64,000 bases of DNA from Streptomyces pseudovenezuelae (GCF_029892565.1 NZ_JARXVH010000008.1:310001-374000); one strand, 5' to 3'. Shown: positions 17,340-25,808, numbered from the stretch's first letter. Numbers and translations: made by a program. The notes: generated by a model from the letters alone, not told the origin.

Positions 17340-18113
17340 TCATGCGGAGGCCTTCACTACGCTCCAGCCGCCGTCCACGACCAGGCTCGTCCCGGTGATG
17401 TACGAGGCCTCGTCGGCGGCGAGGAACGCGATGGCCGCGGCCACCTCCTCCGGCGTGCCGAACCGCCGGGCGGCCGTCTCGGCCACGCTCTGCTCGCGTT
17501 CCTCCTCGGGCACCCGGTCCCAGGCCCCGGTGAGGATCGGCCCCGGCACGACGGCGTTGACGCGCACCTCGGGCCCGTACTCGACGGCGAGCTGCCCGCA
17601 CAGGGAGAGCAGGGCGCCCTTGGCGGCGGCGTAGGCGGGGTGCCCGGGGATTCCGCGGTGGGCGTGGACGGACGAGGTCAGCACCACCGCCCCGGCGCGT
17701 TCCCGCAGGTCGGGCAGAACCGCCCGGAAGCCGAGGAAGCTGCCGGTCAGGTTGACGTCGAGCTGCCGCTGCCAGGACGGCAGGGTCATCTCGTGGGCGG
17801 GCGTGACGTCGACGGTGAAGGCGTTACTGACGAGCACATCGACAGGCCCGAAAGTGTGCGCGACACCAACAACACGCGCCCAGTCCTCCTCGACCGCGAC
17901 ATCGGCGGTCACGAACCGCGCCCGGCCGCCGTCCTTGCCGATCCGCTCCGCCACCGCCTCGCCCCGCTCCTCGGCGACATCGGTGAGCACGACCGCTGCT
18001 CCCTCCTCGGCGAGACGTACGGCCGTGGCGGCTCCGATGCCGGAGGCCGCTCCGGTGACCACGGCCGTGCGGCCGGTGAAACGGGCGCCGGGCCGGCGTG
18101 CGGACTGGTCCAT
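17340..18113 (-). CDS. Short-chain dehydrogenase, probable galactose/aldose 1-dehydrogenase
   Basis: 257-residue classical SDR. Cofactor-binding motif is TGAASGIG (~20-27); the catalytic triad is a Ser in VVLTSSVH and Tyr/Lys in YAAAK; an Asp after the second strand (VLTDV) favours NAD over NADP. Placement between an alpha-galactosidase and galactonate genes suggests oxidation of galactose to galactono-lactone, the first step of the De Ley-Doudoroff route. No sequence feature proves this over other sugar or sugar-acid substrates. ATG at 18113 with AAGGAG upstream. A 72-base gap with a strong palindrome precedes it. Confidence 0.8.
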   Translation of the reverse strand: MDQSARRPGARFTGRTAVVTGAASGIGAATAVRLAEEGAAVVLTDVAEERGEAVAERIGKDGGRARFVTADVAVEEDWARVVGVAHTFGPVDVLVSNAFTVDVTPAHEMTLPSWQRQLDVNLTGSFLGFRAVLPDLRERAGAVVLTSSVHAHRGIPGHPAYAAAKGALLSLCGQLAVEYGPEVRVNAVVPGPILTGAWDRVPEEEREQSVAETAARRFGTPEEVAAAIAFLAADEASYITGTSLVVDGGWSVVKASA

Positions 18114-18143
18114 CGAGGTTCGACTCCTTCGCGTCCTTCGGCG

Positions 18144-18157
18144 AGCAAGGGCTTGCT
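18144..18157. promoter_or_regulatory. Perfect palindrome AGCAAGGGCTTGCT upstream of the SDR gene
   Basis: Six-base perfect arms around GG lie in the 72-base gap between the GH36 gene and the catabolic half of the operon. The position suggests an operator for the operon's GntR regulator and an internal promoter for the SDR-to-kinase part. No clear -35/-10 pair was identified. Confidence 0.4.
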
Positions 18158-18185
18158 GGAAAGGCTTCCTGGAAACATAAGGGGC

Positions 18186-20249
18186 TCACTCGCGCATCAG
18201 CACGACCAGGTCGGCATCGTGATCGCGGCTCCAGGCGAACGGCAGCCCGTAGTGCACCAGATGCGCTCCGCTGTACGTCGTCCCCGTCGCCGTGTCCCGG
18301 TAGCGCGCCGTCGGGTCGAGTCCACGCAGCCGGAGCCTGGCCGAACGCCCCGGCACGAGCGGGGCGCCGTCGAGGCGCCCGGTGCTCAGCGCGGCGACGA
18401 CCGTGCGCTCACCGGCGTCGTACTGCACCCCGCAGCTCGGGTCCTCCGGCGTGCCGAGGAGCCGTGCCTCGCCGTGATGGATCACGTCCCGCACCTCCTT
18501 GTACCGGGCGATCCACCGCGCGGCCTCGGCCCGCTGCTCCGGCGTCCAGGCGCGCAGGTCGGCGCCGACGCCCAGCACCCCGCACATGGCGTTGACGAAG
18601 CGGAAGGCGAGACTGCGCGGGCGCGGATCGAAGACACCGGGCGCGTCGGTGACCCAGGAGCTCATGACGTGCGGCGCGTGTGCGTGCAGGAAGCCGTACT
18701 GGATGGACAGCCGGTCCAGCGGGGCGGTGTTGTCGCTGGGCCAGACCACGTCGGTGCGCGCGATGGTCGCGTGCTCGATCCGCCCGCCACCGCCCGCGCA
18801 GCCCTCGACGGTGACGTCGGGGTGGGCGGACCGGAGGTGGTCGAGGACGCGCAGGTACCCGGCGGCATGCTCGGCATCGAGGTCCACGCGACCGGCGCCG
18901 GGGCGCCCGCGCTCGGTGGGCGGGCGGTTCATGTCCCACTTGAGGTAGCTGATGTCGTACGTGCCGAGCAGCCGGTCGAGCGTCTCGATCACGAAGTCCT
19001 GGACGTCGGTCCGGCCGAGGTCGAGGAGGAACTGGTTGCGGACGAGCCGGCCGGGGCGGCCCTCGATCCGGTAGACCCACTCGGGGTGTTCGGCGTACAG
19101 GCGGCTCTTGGGGCTGATGGCCTCGGGCTCGATCCACAGGCCGAAGTCCAGGCCCAACGCCCGTACGTCCGCGACGAATTGGTCGAAGCCCTGTGGGAAG
19201 GCCGCCGGGTCCGGCCACCAGTCGCCGAGGCCCCCGGTGTCGTCGGCGCGCCCGGTGAACCAGCCGTCGTCCACGACGAACAACTCGGCGCCGATGTCGG
19301 CGGCGGTCTTCGCCAACTCCAGTTGCCCGGCCGCCTCGACGTCGAAGCCGGTGGCCTCCCAGGAGTTGTAGAGCACCTTGCGCGGGCGGTGCAGGCGTTC
19401 GCCGGAGAGCCGGCGCTCATAGCGGTGCCAGACGCGGGAGAGTCCGTCCAGGCCCTCCGGACTGAAGGCGCAGGCCAGTCGTGGAGTGGCGAGGGTCTCG
19501 CCAGGTGCGAGCAGGGCCACCCCCTCGTGCGGCACCCGGCCTGCCCGCACTCGTACGGAGCCGCCGGGCTCGGCCTCTGCGGTGATGTGCCAGTTGCCGG
19601 GCCAGGCGAGGGCGATGCCGTACGCGGCCGGCGACTCACCGTCCTGCACCGCGAGCCAGGGCGCGTACCCGTGTCCAGGCGCGCCCTGGAGGCTGCCGAT
19701 GGTGAACGTGCCTCGGGGCAGGTCGAGTTGGGTGCGCTGGAACTCCTGCGACCACTGACCCGTGAGGTACGTCAGTCGGGCGACGCCGGAGACGGGGATG
19801 TTCACGGCGGCCGAGTCGAGCCGCTCCAGGCGCAGTTCCTCGGTGGCGGTGAACTCGGTCCAGCGAAGGATCACGTCCGTGCCTGGCACGGTCTCGTAGT
19901 GGAGGACGGTCCGCAGGCCCAGCAGCTCGTCGTGGAAGGCGAGCCGCAGCGAACCCTCGTCCGCCTCGGCCCCGGCGAACGCCCACCACACGCCCCTGTC
20001 TTCCCCGTCCGGACGCGAGGCCACCAGTTCCGATCCGGTGAACGGCCGCAGCCCGTACGGCAGATACTCGGCCGGTGCCGCGTCGGCGGGGGTGATGAAG
20101 TGCGTACGCCTCGACCGGTCCAGGGCGGACGGGCCGTCCTCGACGCCGAGCGGTCCCCATGCGTCGAGTTCGGCCCAGGGGCCGTCCGGGGACAGGCGCA
20201 CGGTGTAGCTGGTGTTGTCCGTGCGCAAGGTCCAGCGCTGGTACGTCAC
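18186..20249 (-). CDS. GH36 alpha-galactosidase, intracellular
   Basis: 687-residue glycoside hydrolase family 36 enzyme that releases galactose from alpha-galactosides such as melibiose and raffinose-type or galactomannan oligosaccharides. It has the N-terminal beta-sandwich, the linker motif LYNSWEATGFDV, VVDDGWF, the nucleophile aspartate in YLKWDMNRP and the acid/base aspartate in PSDNTAPLDR, then a C-terminal beta domain. No signal peptide, so it acts on imported sugars. The GTG start at 20249 overlaps the permease stop (GTGA), tying it to the ABC importer. Confidence 0.95.
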   Translation of the reverse strand: MTYQRWTLRTDNTSYTVRLSPDGPWAELDAWGPLGVEDGPSALDRSRRTHFITPADAAPAEYLPYGLRPFTGSELVASRPDGEDRGVWWAFAGAEADEGSLRLAFHDELLGLRTVLHYETVPGTDVILRWTEFTATEELRLERLDSAAVNIPVSGVARLTYLTGQWSQEFQRTQLDLPRGTFTIGSLQGAPGHGYAPWLAVQDGESPAAYGIALAWPGNWHITAEAEPGGSVRVRAGRVPHEGVALLAPGETLATPRLACAFSPEGLDGLSRVWHRYERRLSGERLHRPRKVLYNSWEATGFDVEAAGQLELAKTAADIGAELFVVDDGWFTGRADDTGGLGDWWPDPAAFPQGFDQFVADVRALGLDFGLWIEPEAISPKSRLYAEHPEWVYRIEGRPGRLVRNQFLLDLGRTDVQDFVIETLDRLLGTYDISYLKWDMNRPPTERGRPGAGRVDLDAEHAAGYLRVLDHLRSAHPDVTVEGCAGGGGRIEHATIARTDVVWPSDNTAPLDRLSIQYGFLHAHAPHVMSSWVTDAPGVFDPRPRSLAFRFVNAMCGVLGVGADLRAWTPEQRAEAARWIARYKEVRDVIHHGEARLLGTPEDPSCGVQYDAGERTVVAALSTGRLDGAPLVPGRSARLRLRGLDPTARYRDTATGTTYSGAHLVHYGLPFAWSRDHDADLVVLMRE

Positions 20250-21094
20250 TTCACCGCTCCCAGGTTGAGCCCGGCCACGAAGTGCCGCTGGAAGCGCAGG
20301 AACACGGCGACCGTGGGCGCGGCAGCGATGACCGAGCCGGCCGCGATGACGTTCCACATCGACACGTACTGACCCTGAAGTCCGATGAGTGCCGCGGTGA
20401 TCGGCATCTTGGTGTCGCTGCGCAGCACGGTGATCGCCCAGAGCAGGTCGTTGAAGATCCAGGTGAAGGACAGGGCGCTGAGCGCGGCCAGGGCGGGCCT
20501 GGTCAGCGGGAGGATGATCCGCCAGAAGATCTGCCAGGGGCCGGCGCCGTCGACGACCGCCGCCTGCTGGATCTCCACCGGGATCGACCGCATGAATCCG
20601 TGCAGGACGAAGACGTAGAAGCCGACGCCGAAGCCGATCTGCACGCCGATGAGCGCGGGCAGGGTGTCGTAGATGCCCATGACCTCGCTCAGCTTGGACA
20701 CCGGGATGAGCAGGATCTGCGGTGGGAGCAGGTTGCCGCCGAGCATGAGGAGCAACAGGGAGCGGCGGAAGGGGAGTTCGTAGCGGCTGAGAGCGAACGC
20801 GGCCATGGCGGCGAGGGCCAGCGTGATCAGGACGCAGGGGATGGTGACGACCAGGCTGTTGATGAGGGCGCGCTGCTGGCCGCCGTCGACCCAGGCCTGA
20901 CGGAAGTTGCCGAGGGTGAAGGAGTGCGGCCAACTGCCCAGGCCGTGGGCGGCGATGTCGTCGAAGGAGCGCAGGCTGGTCACCAGGACCAGGGCGATGG
21001 GCAGCAGCCACAGGATCGCCAACGCCCCGGCGCCCAGGTGGAATCCGGCGGTCGCGGCCCGCCTGCGGCGCAGGGCCGTGGAGTTGGCGGACAT
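20246..21094 (-). CDS. Sugar ABC transporter permease (MalG type)
   Basis: 282-residue inner-membrane permease with about six transmembrane helices. The EAA loop is visible around VEIQQAAVVDGAGPWQIFWRI, the contact site for the ATPase. It is the second permease of a CUT1-type importer. ATG at 21094 overlaps the stop of the first permease by one base. No ATPase gene is present in the operon, which is usual in Streptomyces, where one shared MsiK ATPase serves many CUT1 importers. Confidence 0.93.
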   Translation of the reverse strand: MSANSTALRRRRAATAGFHLGAGALAILWLLPIALVLVTSLRSFDDIAAHGLGSWPHSFTLGNFRQAWVDGGQQRALINSLVVTIPCVLITLALAAMAAFALSRYELPFRRSLLLLMLGGNLLPPQILLIPVSKLSEVMGIYDTLPALIGVQIGFGVGFYVFVLHGFMRSIPVEIQQAAVVDGAGPWQIFWRIILPLTRPALAALSALSFTWIFNDLLWAITVLRSDTKMPITAALIGLQGQYVSMWNVIAAGSVIAAAPTVAVFLRFQRHFVAGLNLGAVK

Positions 21095-22029
21095 CAGTCG
21101 GCCTCCCGGAACGCGCGGACGAGATAGGAACAGATGACGCCGAAGGCCAGCACGAAGATGACGACGGCGAGTGCGGAGCCGTAGCCGAGGCGCAGGGACT
21201 GGAAGGCGGTCGAGTACATGTAGGTGCTCAGCAGCTCGGACGAGTGGTAGGGGCCGCCGCGGGTCAGCGACCACACGACGTCGAAGGAGCGCAGCGAGTC
21301 GATGACGATGACCGACAGAACGACCGCGTTGACGCTGCGCAGTTGGGGCAGGGTGATGTGCCGGAGACGCTGCCAGGCGGTCGCGCCGTCGACCTTGGCG
21401 GCCTCGTACAGGGCCGGGTCGATGCCCTTGAGGCCGGCCAGGTAGAGGACCATGACGTAGCCGATCTGACGCCACAGCGCGGGCACGATCACCGCGTACA
21501 GGGCGGTGTCCTGGTCGGCGAGCCAGGCGTGGCGCAGGCTGCCGAGGCCCACCGACTGCAGGAGTTGGTTGAGGACGCCGTCGGGCTGGTAGATCGCCTG
21601 CCAGACCAGGGCGGTGGCGACCAGGGAGAAGACGACCGGCAGGAACAGGGCCGCGCGGTAGAAGCCGACGCCGCGCCGCTCCTGCTGGAGCAGCAGGGCG
21701 GCGGCGAGGCCGAGCAGGGCGGACAGGCCGCCGAAGAGGACGAGCCACAGGACGGTGTGGCCGGTGGCGCTGCGGAAGACCTCGTCGTGGGCCATCTCCT
21801 GGAAGTTGTCCAGGCCTACGAAGCGCGGTGCGGAGACGCCGTCCCAGTCGGTGAGGGCGAGGTAGAAGCCCTGGAGGGCGGGCCAGAACACCCACACCGC
21901 TTCGGCGAGGAGCGGGATCAGGACGAAGACGAGCACCAGCGGGGGCGTGCGCCGGGGGCCCCGGGCCCGCTTGCCCTTGGCGGGCGTGCGGGCCGGGGAC
22001 TTCCGTTCGGGGGCGGTCAGGACAGCCAT
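21094..22029 (-). CDS. Sugar ABC transporter permease (MalF/UgpA type)
   Basis: 311-residue permease with a basic cytoplasmic N terminus (~1-30) and six predicted transmembrane helices. The EAA motif is in ALYEAAKVDGATAWQRLRHI. It pairs with the MalG-type permease and the lipoprotein encoded immediately upstream (one base between genes). The likely cargo is an alpha-galactoside or galacto-manno-oligosaccharide, judged by the two alpha-galactosidases in the same operon. Confidence 0.93.
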   Translation of the reverse strand: MAVLTAPERKSPARTPAKGKRARGPRRTPPLVLVFVLIPLLAEAVWVFWPALQGFYLALTDWDGVSAPRFVGLDNFQEMAHDEVFRSATGHTVLWLVLFGGLSALLGLAAALLLQQERRGVGFYRAALFLPVVFSLVATALVWQAIYQPDGVLNQLLQSVGLGSLRHAWLADQDTALYAVIVPALWRQIGYVMVLYLAGLKGIDPALYEAAKVDGATAWQRLRHITLPQLRSVNAVVLSVIVIDSLRSFDVVWSLTRGGPYHSSELLSTYMYSTAFQSLRLGYGSALAVVIFVLAFGVICSYLVRAFREAD

Positions 22030-22030
22030 G

Positions 22031-23320
22031 TCAGGCGTTCCAGATCTTCTCGGCGTCGCGCTGCCAGTCGGTGAGGATGCTGCCGATCGACTTGGGCTTG
22101 GCCAGGAACTTCGTCAACGCGTTGTCGGCGGTGGGCTGGAGGGCGTCGCTGGAGTCCCGGTTGAAGTACTGGGTGATCTCGGCCGCCTCCTCGATGTGCT
22201 TGCGGCCCTTCTTGACCAGGGCGGTGCCCGCGTCCTTCGCGTCGGGGTTGCAGGGCAGGACGGTGCCGGAGGAGCCCTTGATGTAGATCTCCTGGGCCTC
22301 GGCGGTGGCGAGGTACTTCATCAGGTCGAGCACCTGGTCGTGGCGGCCGGTGCGGGCGCTGGCGAAGTAGCCGTCGGTGGGCGCCTCTTCGGCGAGCGGG
22401 ATCTTCTCGTCGATGATCGGGAAGCGGAAGAAGTCGATGTCGTCGAGGGCGTTCTTGGGAGCCGCGTCGGCGAAGAACGTGCCGATGAGCATCATGCCGC
22501 TGCGGCCGTTGAGCAGGGTGGTCGTCGCGTCCTGGAAGGGCACGGCGGTGCCGTCCGGGTCGAAGAACGGCAGCACCTCCTGCCAGCGGTCGAAGACCTT
22601 GCGCACCTCCGGGTCGTCGAACCGGTGCTTCCCGGCGAGGAGTTCACGGTGGTACTGGGCACCGTTGATCCGGATGTCGAGGTAGTCGAACCAGGCGGAG
22701 GCCACCCAGGGGGTGTTGCCGCCGGCGCCGAGTCCGATCGGGGCGACGCCCTTGCTCTTGAGCTTGTCGCACACGTCCAGGAAGTCGTCCCAGCTCTTGG
22801 GCTCGCTCACGCCCCACTTGGCGAAGTTGGACTTCCGGTAGAACATGCCCCACCAGTAGTAGGTGGAGGGCACGAAGACCTTCTTGCCTGAGGTCGACGT
22901 GCACAGCGAGTCGAGCGCCTTGGAGTAGCGCTTGAGGTCGGGCGAGGACGTCCAGGCCTCGTCGAGGTCGAGCAGCAGGTTCTTCTTGGCGTAGGCGTCC
23001 GCCACCGAGCCGGGGTACCAGGTGTACACGTCCGGCGGGTTGGCCGAGGTGAGGTAGGTCGGCAGCTGGGTGCGGAAGGTCTCCGCGGCGACCGTGTTGA
23101 GGCTCGCGCGGCCGGAGCCCTCCTTGCCGAAGGCGGCGACGAGATCCTCCATCGCGGCCTTGGCCTGCGGGGCGGAGAGGTTGGACTGGAGGGTCACCGC
23201 GCCCTTCGAGGAGCTCTTGCCGGTGGAGGTGGAGGTGACGCAGCCGCTGAGCAGTGCCGCGGTCCCGGCGGCGCCGAGTCCGCCGAGGAACCGGCGTCGG
23301 CTGGGCAGTTGGTTGGCCAT
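22031..23320 (-). CDS. Sugar-binding lipoprotein of the ABC importer (Tat lipoprotein)
   Basis: 429-residue extracellular solute-binding protein, cluster-1 type. The signal has a twin arginine (SRRRFLGG) and a lipobox LLSGC, so it is probably exported folded by Tat and then lipidated. The mature part has the usual two-lobe features, such as PPDVYTWYPG and the GMFYRKSNFAKWGV hinge region. ATG at 23320 with AGGAA upstream, only 14 bases after the GH27 stop. It delivers sugar to the two permeases encoded next. Confidence 0.93.
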   Translation of the reverse strand: MANQLPSRRRFLGGLGAAGTAALLSGCVTSTSTGKSSSKGAVTLQSNLSAPQAKAAMEDLVAAFGKEGSGRASLNTVAAETFRTQLPTYLTSANPPDVYTWYPGSVADAYAKKNLLLDLDEAWTSSPDLKRYSKALDSLCTSTSGKKVFVPSTYYWWGMFYRKSNFAKWGVSEPKSWDDFLDVCDKLKSKGVAPIGLGAGGNTPWVASAWFDYLDIRINGAQYHRELLAGKHRFDDPEVRKVFDRWQEVLPFFDPDGTAVPFQDATTTLLNGRSGMMLIGTFFADAAPKNALDDIDFFRFPIIDEKIPLAEEAPTDGYFASARTGRHDQVLDLMKYLATAEAQEIYIKGSSGTVLPCNPDAKDAGTALVKKGRKHIEEAAEITQYFNRDSSDALQPTADNALTKFLAKPKSIGSILTDWQRDAEKIWNA

Positions 23321-23325
23321 GATTG

Positions 23326-23339
23326 ATTCCTAATTTATT
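23326..23339. promoter_or_regulatory. AT-rich 14-mer matching the GH27 upstream operator
   Basis: attcctaatttatt differs by one base from attactaatttatt at 25641-25654. Both copies precede the first two genes of the operon and are conspicuously AT-rich for this genome. This copy overlaps the GH27 stop and the ribosome-binding site of the binding-protein gene, so regulation or coincidence with the Shine-Dalgarno are both possible. Confidence 0.4.
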
Positions 23340-25527
23340 TGAATTCGGTCCGGTGCAGATAGCCGTCCACTCCGCGGAACACCGCGTCGACGGAGCCGTC
23401 GGGCCCCGCGACCACACCCAGCGCGCCGTCGAAGGCGGCGCTCGGGAACTCCTGTCGCTTGCTCCAGCCCTGCCAGGCACCGTCGGCGTACCGCTGCTGC
23501 CAGAGCGTGTAGTCCGCGGCCCGCGCGTACAGCACGACCGCGTTCCCGACGGCGACCAGCGTCGGACTGCCGCTGACCGTCCCGCCGATCGAGGACCACG
23601 CCGACCACTCCCCCGACGTGTCGCGCGACCGCGTCCACACGTCGTCCGCCGCGGTGCGTACAGCGACATGGACGCGCCCCTGCGCGTCGACGACGGCGGA
23701 CGGACGCCCGTACGTGGCCCGGTCGTTGGGCGCCCCGAGCGACGTCCACCCGGACTCGGGACCGCGCTGCACGATCAGCCCGTCGGCGCCGCGCGCGACC
23801 AGCGTCCAGTGCGCGGGGTCGGTGAAGGCGACGGAGGGCGCGTCGGTCAGCCGGCCGCCGAGGCTCTGCCAGGCGCTCCAGTGCCCGTGGTCGTAGACCC
23901 GCCGGTAGGCCCGGGAGTCGGCGCCCCGCACGAAGACGTCGATCCGGCCGCCGGCGGAGGCGTACGCGGCGGGCTGGCCCAGGATCTTCCCCTGCGCGGG
24001 GCCACCGAGGTCCCGTGTGCGACCGTTGTCCGTGCGCTGGACGAGCGAGCCGTGCGGCCCCCGGGAGAAGGTGGTCAGTCCGGCGCCGTCGCGCACCACG
24101 GCCGGGCTGGCCGTCGTCTTCTCGCCCAGGTTGGTGCCGGGAAGGGCGTCGGCGCCGGTCAGCTTGAGGAACGCGGTGCCGTGGGCGGGGACTTCGGCGG
24201 TGTACGACCCCGTGTGCGTGCCCCGGTCGGCTCGCGCCCGCAAGTCCCGTACCTGGACTTGGCCACCCAGCCCGGCGTCCGCGAACCGCACGGTGCGCTG
24301 GACGGGTTGGTCGGACCGGTTGAGCAGCACAACCGCACGCCGGCCGTGGCCCTGGAGGACCTTGCTGTACACGTCCCCGACCGAGTCCGAGGCCACACGC
24401 ACGCCCTGGATGGCGAGGGGGTCCTGGTCGACGGCGATGATCTCCGGGTTGCGGAGGGTCTTCAGCATCGAGTCGGACAGGGTGCGCGGGTCGGAGCCGA
24501 GGACGAGCGGCGAGCCCATCTCGGCCCACATCACGAACTGGCTGGTGGACTCCTCCTGCGTGAGCTCGTACGACCCGTCGGTCATCTTGCGCATCGGGAT
24601 CAGGTAGTCCGGGTCGTTGTAGTGCCCGGGTCCCTGCGCCTCGGGGTGCCAGGCGTTGGCGTCCATGTTGCGCAGCACGTTGGGCCACTGACCTGGGCTC
24701 GCGGTGCCCCAGGCGATGTCGGTGCCGGTGCGCCAGGAGTCGGCGGCGGTCGGCGCGTAGACGTACGTGTTGTGCGCGTCCTGCTCGGGGGTGTGCGGCA
24801 GGCCCCAGTCGTCGGTGAGCGGGTTGCACAGGTTCAGCAGCATCTTGCGGCCGGACTCGGCGACCGCGTCGCCGAACTCCTTGAAGGCCGGGCCGGGATC
24901 GAGCTTCGCGGTGATGCCGCACAGGAAGTCGACCTTGATCGCGTCGACCTTCCAGCCGGCGAACTGCCGCGCGTCCTGGTCGTAGTGCCCGCGGCTGCCG
25001 AGGCCGCAGCTCTTGCCGCCGTCGTAGGTGCCGGCGTCGGTGTAGATGCCCGCGCGCAGTCCGCGCTTGTGCAGGTAGGAGACGAGGGCCGGGATGCCGG
25101 AGGGGAAGCGCTCCGGGTTGGCCACCAACCGCCCTTGTGCGTCACGGGGGTTGTCGGCCTGCCAGCCGCCGTCCAGCCACACGATGTCGTAGCCGCTGTC
25201 GCGCAGACCGCTGCTGACCAGCCGGTCGGCGACCGAGCGCACCTCCTTCTCGGTGGGCGCGCCGAGCCCGTAGTAGGTGTTCCAGCCCATGTAGGGCGTC
25301 GGGGCGAGACCGCTGTCGTAGTAGGCGGGTGCGCCCTGGTCGACGGCGCCCTGCGCCGTGCCCGTGGCGGACCGCGCCGTGGATCCCTGCGCCGTCGCCG
25401 TGGGTGCCTGTGCCATCGCTGTGGGGGCCGCGGTCGCGGCGAGGACCGTCGCGATCGCGGCGGCCGTGGTGGCTCGGCGCCCGAGTCTGTGGCCTGCGGC
25501 CTTGCGGCCTTGCGGGTGTGAGGTCAC
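23335..25527 (-). CDS. Secreted GH27 alpha-galactosidase with C-terminal lectin-like propeller
   Basis: 730-residue extracellular enzyme. Signal peptide ~1-40 (basic start, hydrophobic core, AMAQA cleavage region), then the GH27 barrel: PYMGWNTYYGLG, the VWLDGGWQ strand, the nucleophile aspartate in AIKVDFLCG and GHYNDPDYL. A beta-sandwich follows to ~430. Residues ~440-730 look like a repeat beta-propeller (recurring DAPSVAF, GRPSAVVD and SGSPTLVAV strands) of the PLL/tectonin lectin kind, probably for carbohydrate binding. GTG at 25527 with GGAGAGG before it; a longer frame from 25635 would bury the signal. First gene of the operon; it removes alpha-galactosyl side chains outside the cell. 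Confidence 0.92.
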   Translation of the reverse strand: MTSHPQGRKAAGHRLGRRATTAAAIATVLAATAAPTAMAQAPTATAQGSTARSATGTAQGAVDQGAPAYYDSGLAPTPYMGWNTYYGLGAPTEKEVRSVADRLVSSGLRDSGYDIVWLDGGWQADNPRDAQGRLVANPERFPSGIPALVSYLHKRGLRAGIYTDAGTYDGGKSCGLGSRGHYDQDARQFAGWKVDAIKVDFLCGITAKLDPGPAFKEFGDAVAESGRKMLLNLCNPLTDDWGLPHTPEQDAHNTYVYAPTAADSWRTGTDIAWGTASPGQWPNVLRNMDANAWHPEAQGPGHYNDPDYLIPMRKMTDGSYELTQEESTSQFVMWAEMGSPLVLGSDPRTLSDSMLKTLRNPEIIAVDQDPLAIQGVRVASDSVGDVYSKVLQGHGRRAVVLLNRSDQPVQRTVRFADAGLGGQVQVRDLRARADRGTHTGSYTAEVPAHGTAFLKLTGADALPGTNLGEKTTASPAVVRDGAGLTTFSRGPHGSLVQRTDNGRTRDLGGPAQGKILGQPAAYASAGGRIDVFVRGADSRAYRRVYDHGHWSAWQSLGGRLTDAPSVAFTDPAHWTLVARGADGLIVQRGPESGWTSLGAPNDRATYGRPSAVVDAQGRVHVAVRTAADDVWTRSRDTSGEWSAWSSIGGTVSGSPTLVAVGNAVVLYARAADYTLWQQRYADGAWQGWSKRQEFPSAAFDGALGVVAGPDGSVDAVFRGVDGYLHRTEFK

Positions 25528-25606
25528 GTGCCTCTCCGGGTGGTTGGGATGCGGAAGGCGTGACACGGGCCGGCCCCAGGACGGCGGCCTCGGCGTCACG
25601 GCGACG

Positions 25607-25635
25607 ACTGTGGCGCGCGGCCGAAACCTTGTCAA
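25607..25635 (-). promoter_or_regulatory. Candidate promoter of the alpha-galactoside operon
   Basis: On the minus strand a perfect TTGACA (25635-25630) is followed after 17 bases by CACAGT (25612-25607), a weak -10. The resulting leader to the GTG at 25527 would be about 70 bases. The AT-rich palindrome 25637-25653 abuts the -35 box on its upstream side. Confidence 0.5.
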
Positions 25636-25636
25636 T

Positions 25637-25653
25637 ATTAATTACTAATTTAT
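25637..25653. promoter_or_regulatory. AT-rich 17-bp imperfect palindrome, candidate GntR operator (or UP element)
   Basis: Centred on C25645, seven of eight base pairs are symmetric (tattaattactaatttat region). It lies directly upstream of the -35 of the GH27 promoter. A near copy of its right half recurs at 23326-23339. The operon's own FadR-type GntR protein is the natural candidate ligand; an AT-rich UP element is the alternative. Confidence 0.45.
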
Positions 25654-25684
25654 TCAGAGAGGCCTCGGACGCCTGCCGGAAACC

Positions 25685-25713
25685 TTGACAGCCCCACACC
25701 GCGGGTGCAGTGT
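25685..25713 (+). promoter_or_regulatory. Candidate promoter of the GH2 gene
   Basis: TTGACA at 25685-25690 and CAGTGT at 25708-25713 with a 17-base spacer. The -35 copy sits in a 12-base word (gaaaccttgaca) that recurs with one change at 25623-25634 near the divergent promoter. Transcription would begin inside or next to the first LacI-type operator. Confidence 0.5.
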
Positions 25714-25714
25714 T

Positions 25715-25728
25715 TGGCAACGTTGTCA
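25715..25728. promoter_or_regulatory. LacI-type operator 1, TGGCAACGTTGTCA
   Basis: Near-perfect palindrome with the central CG typical of LacI/GalR-family operators, directly after the predicted -10 box of the GH2 gene. An identical 14-mer lies 23 bases downstream, so paired binding on the same face of the helix is likely. No LacI-type gene is in the window. Confidence 0.7.
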
Positions 25729-25737
25729 GAGCCGCCC

Positions 25738-25751
25738 TGGCAACGTTGTCA
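25738..25751. promoter_or_regulatory. LacI-type operator 2, TGGCAACGTTGTCA
   Basis: Exact second copy of the operator at 25715-25728, 58 bases upstream of the GH2 start codon, in the transcribed leader. The exact repetition in a genome that otherwise varies freely between genes is strong evidence for function. Confidence 0.7.
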
Positions 25752-25808
25752 GCAGGCTGCCCCAGAGCTCGCCCGCGCCCTGAACTTCCCTGATCGGAGC
25801 CGCATTTC

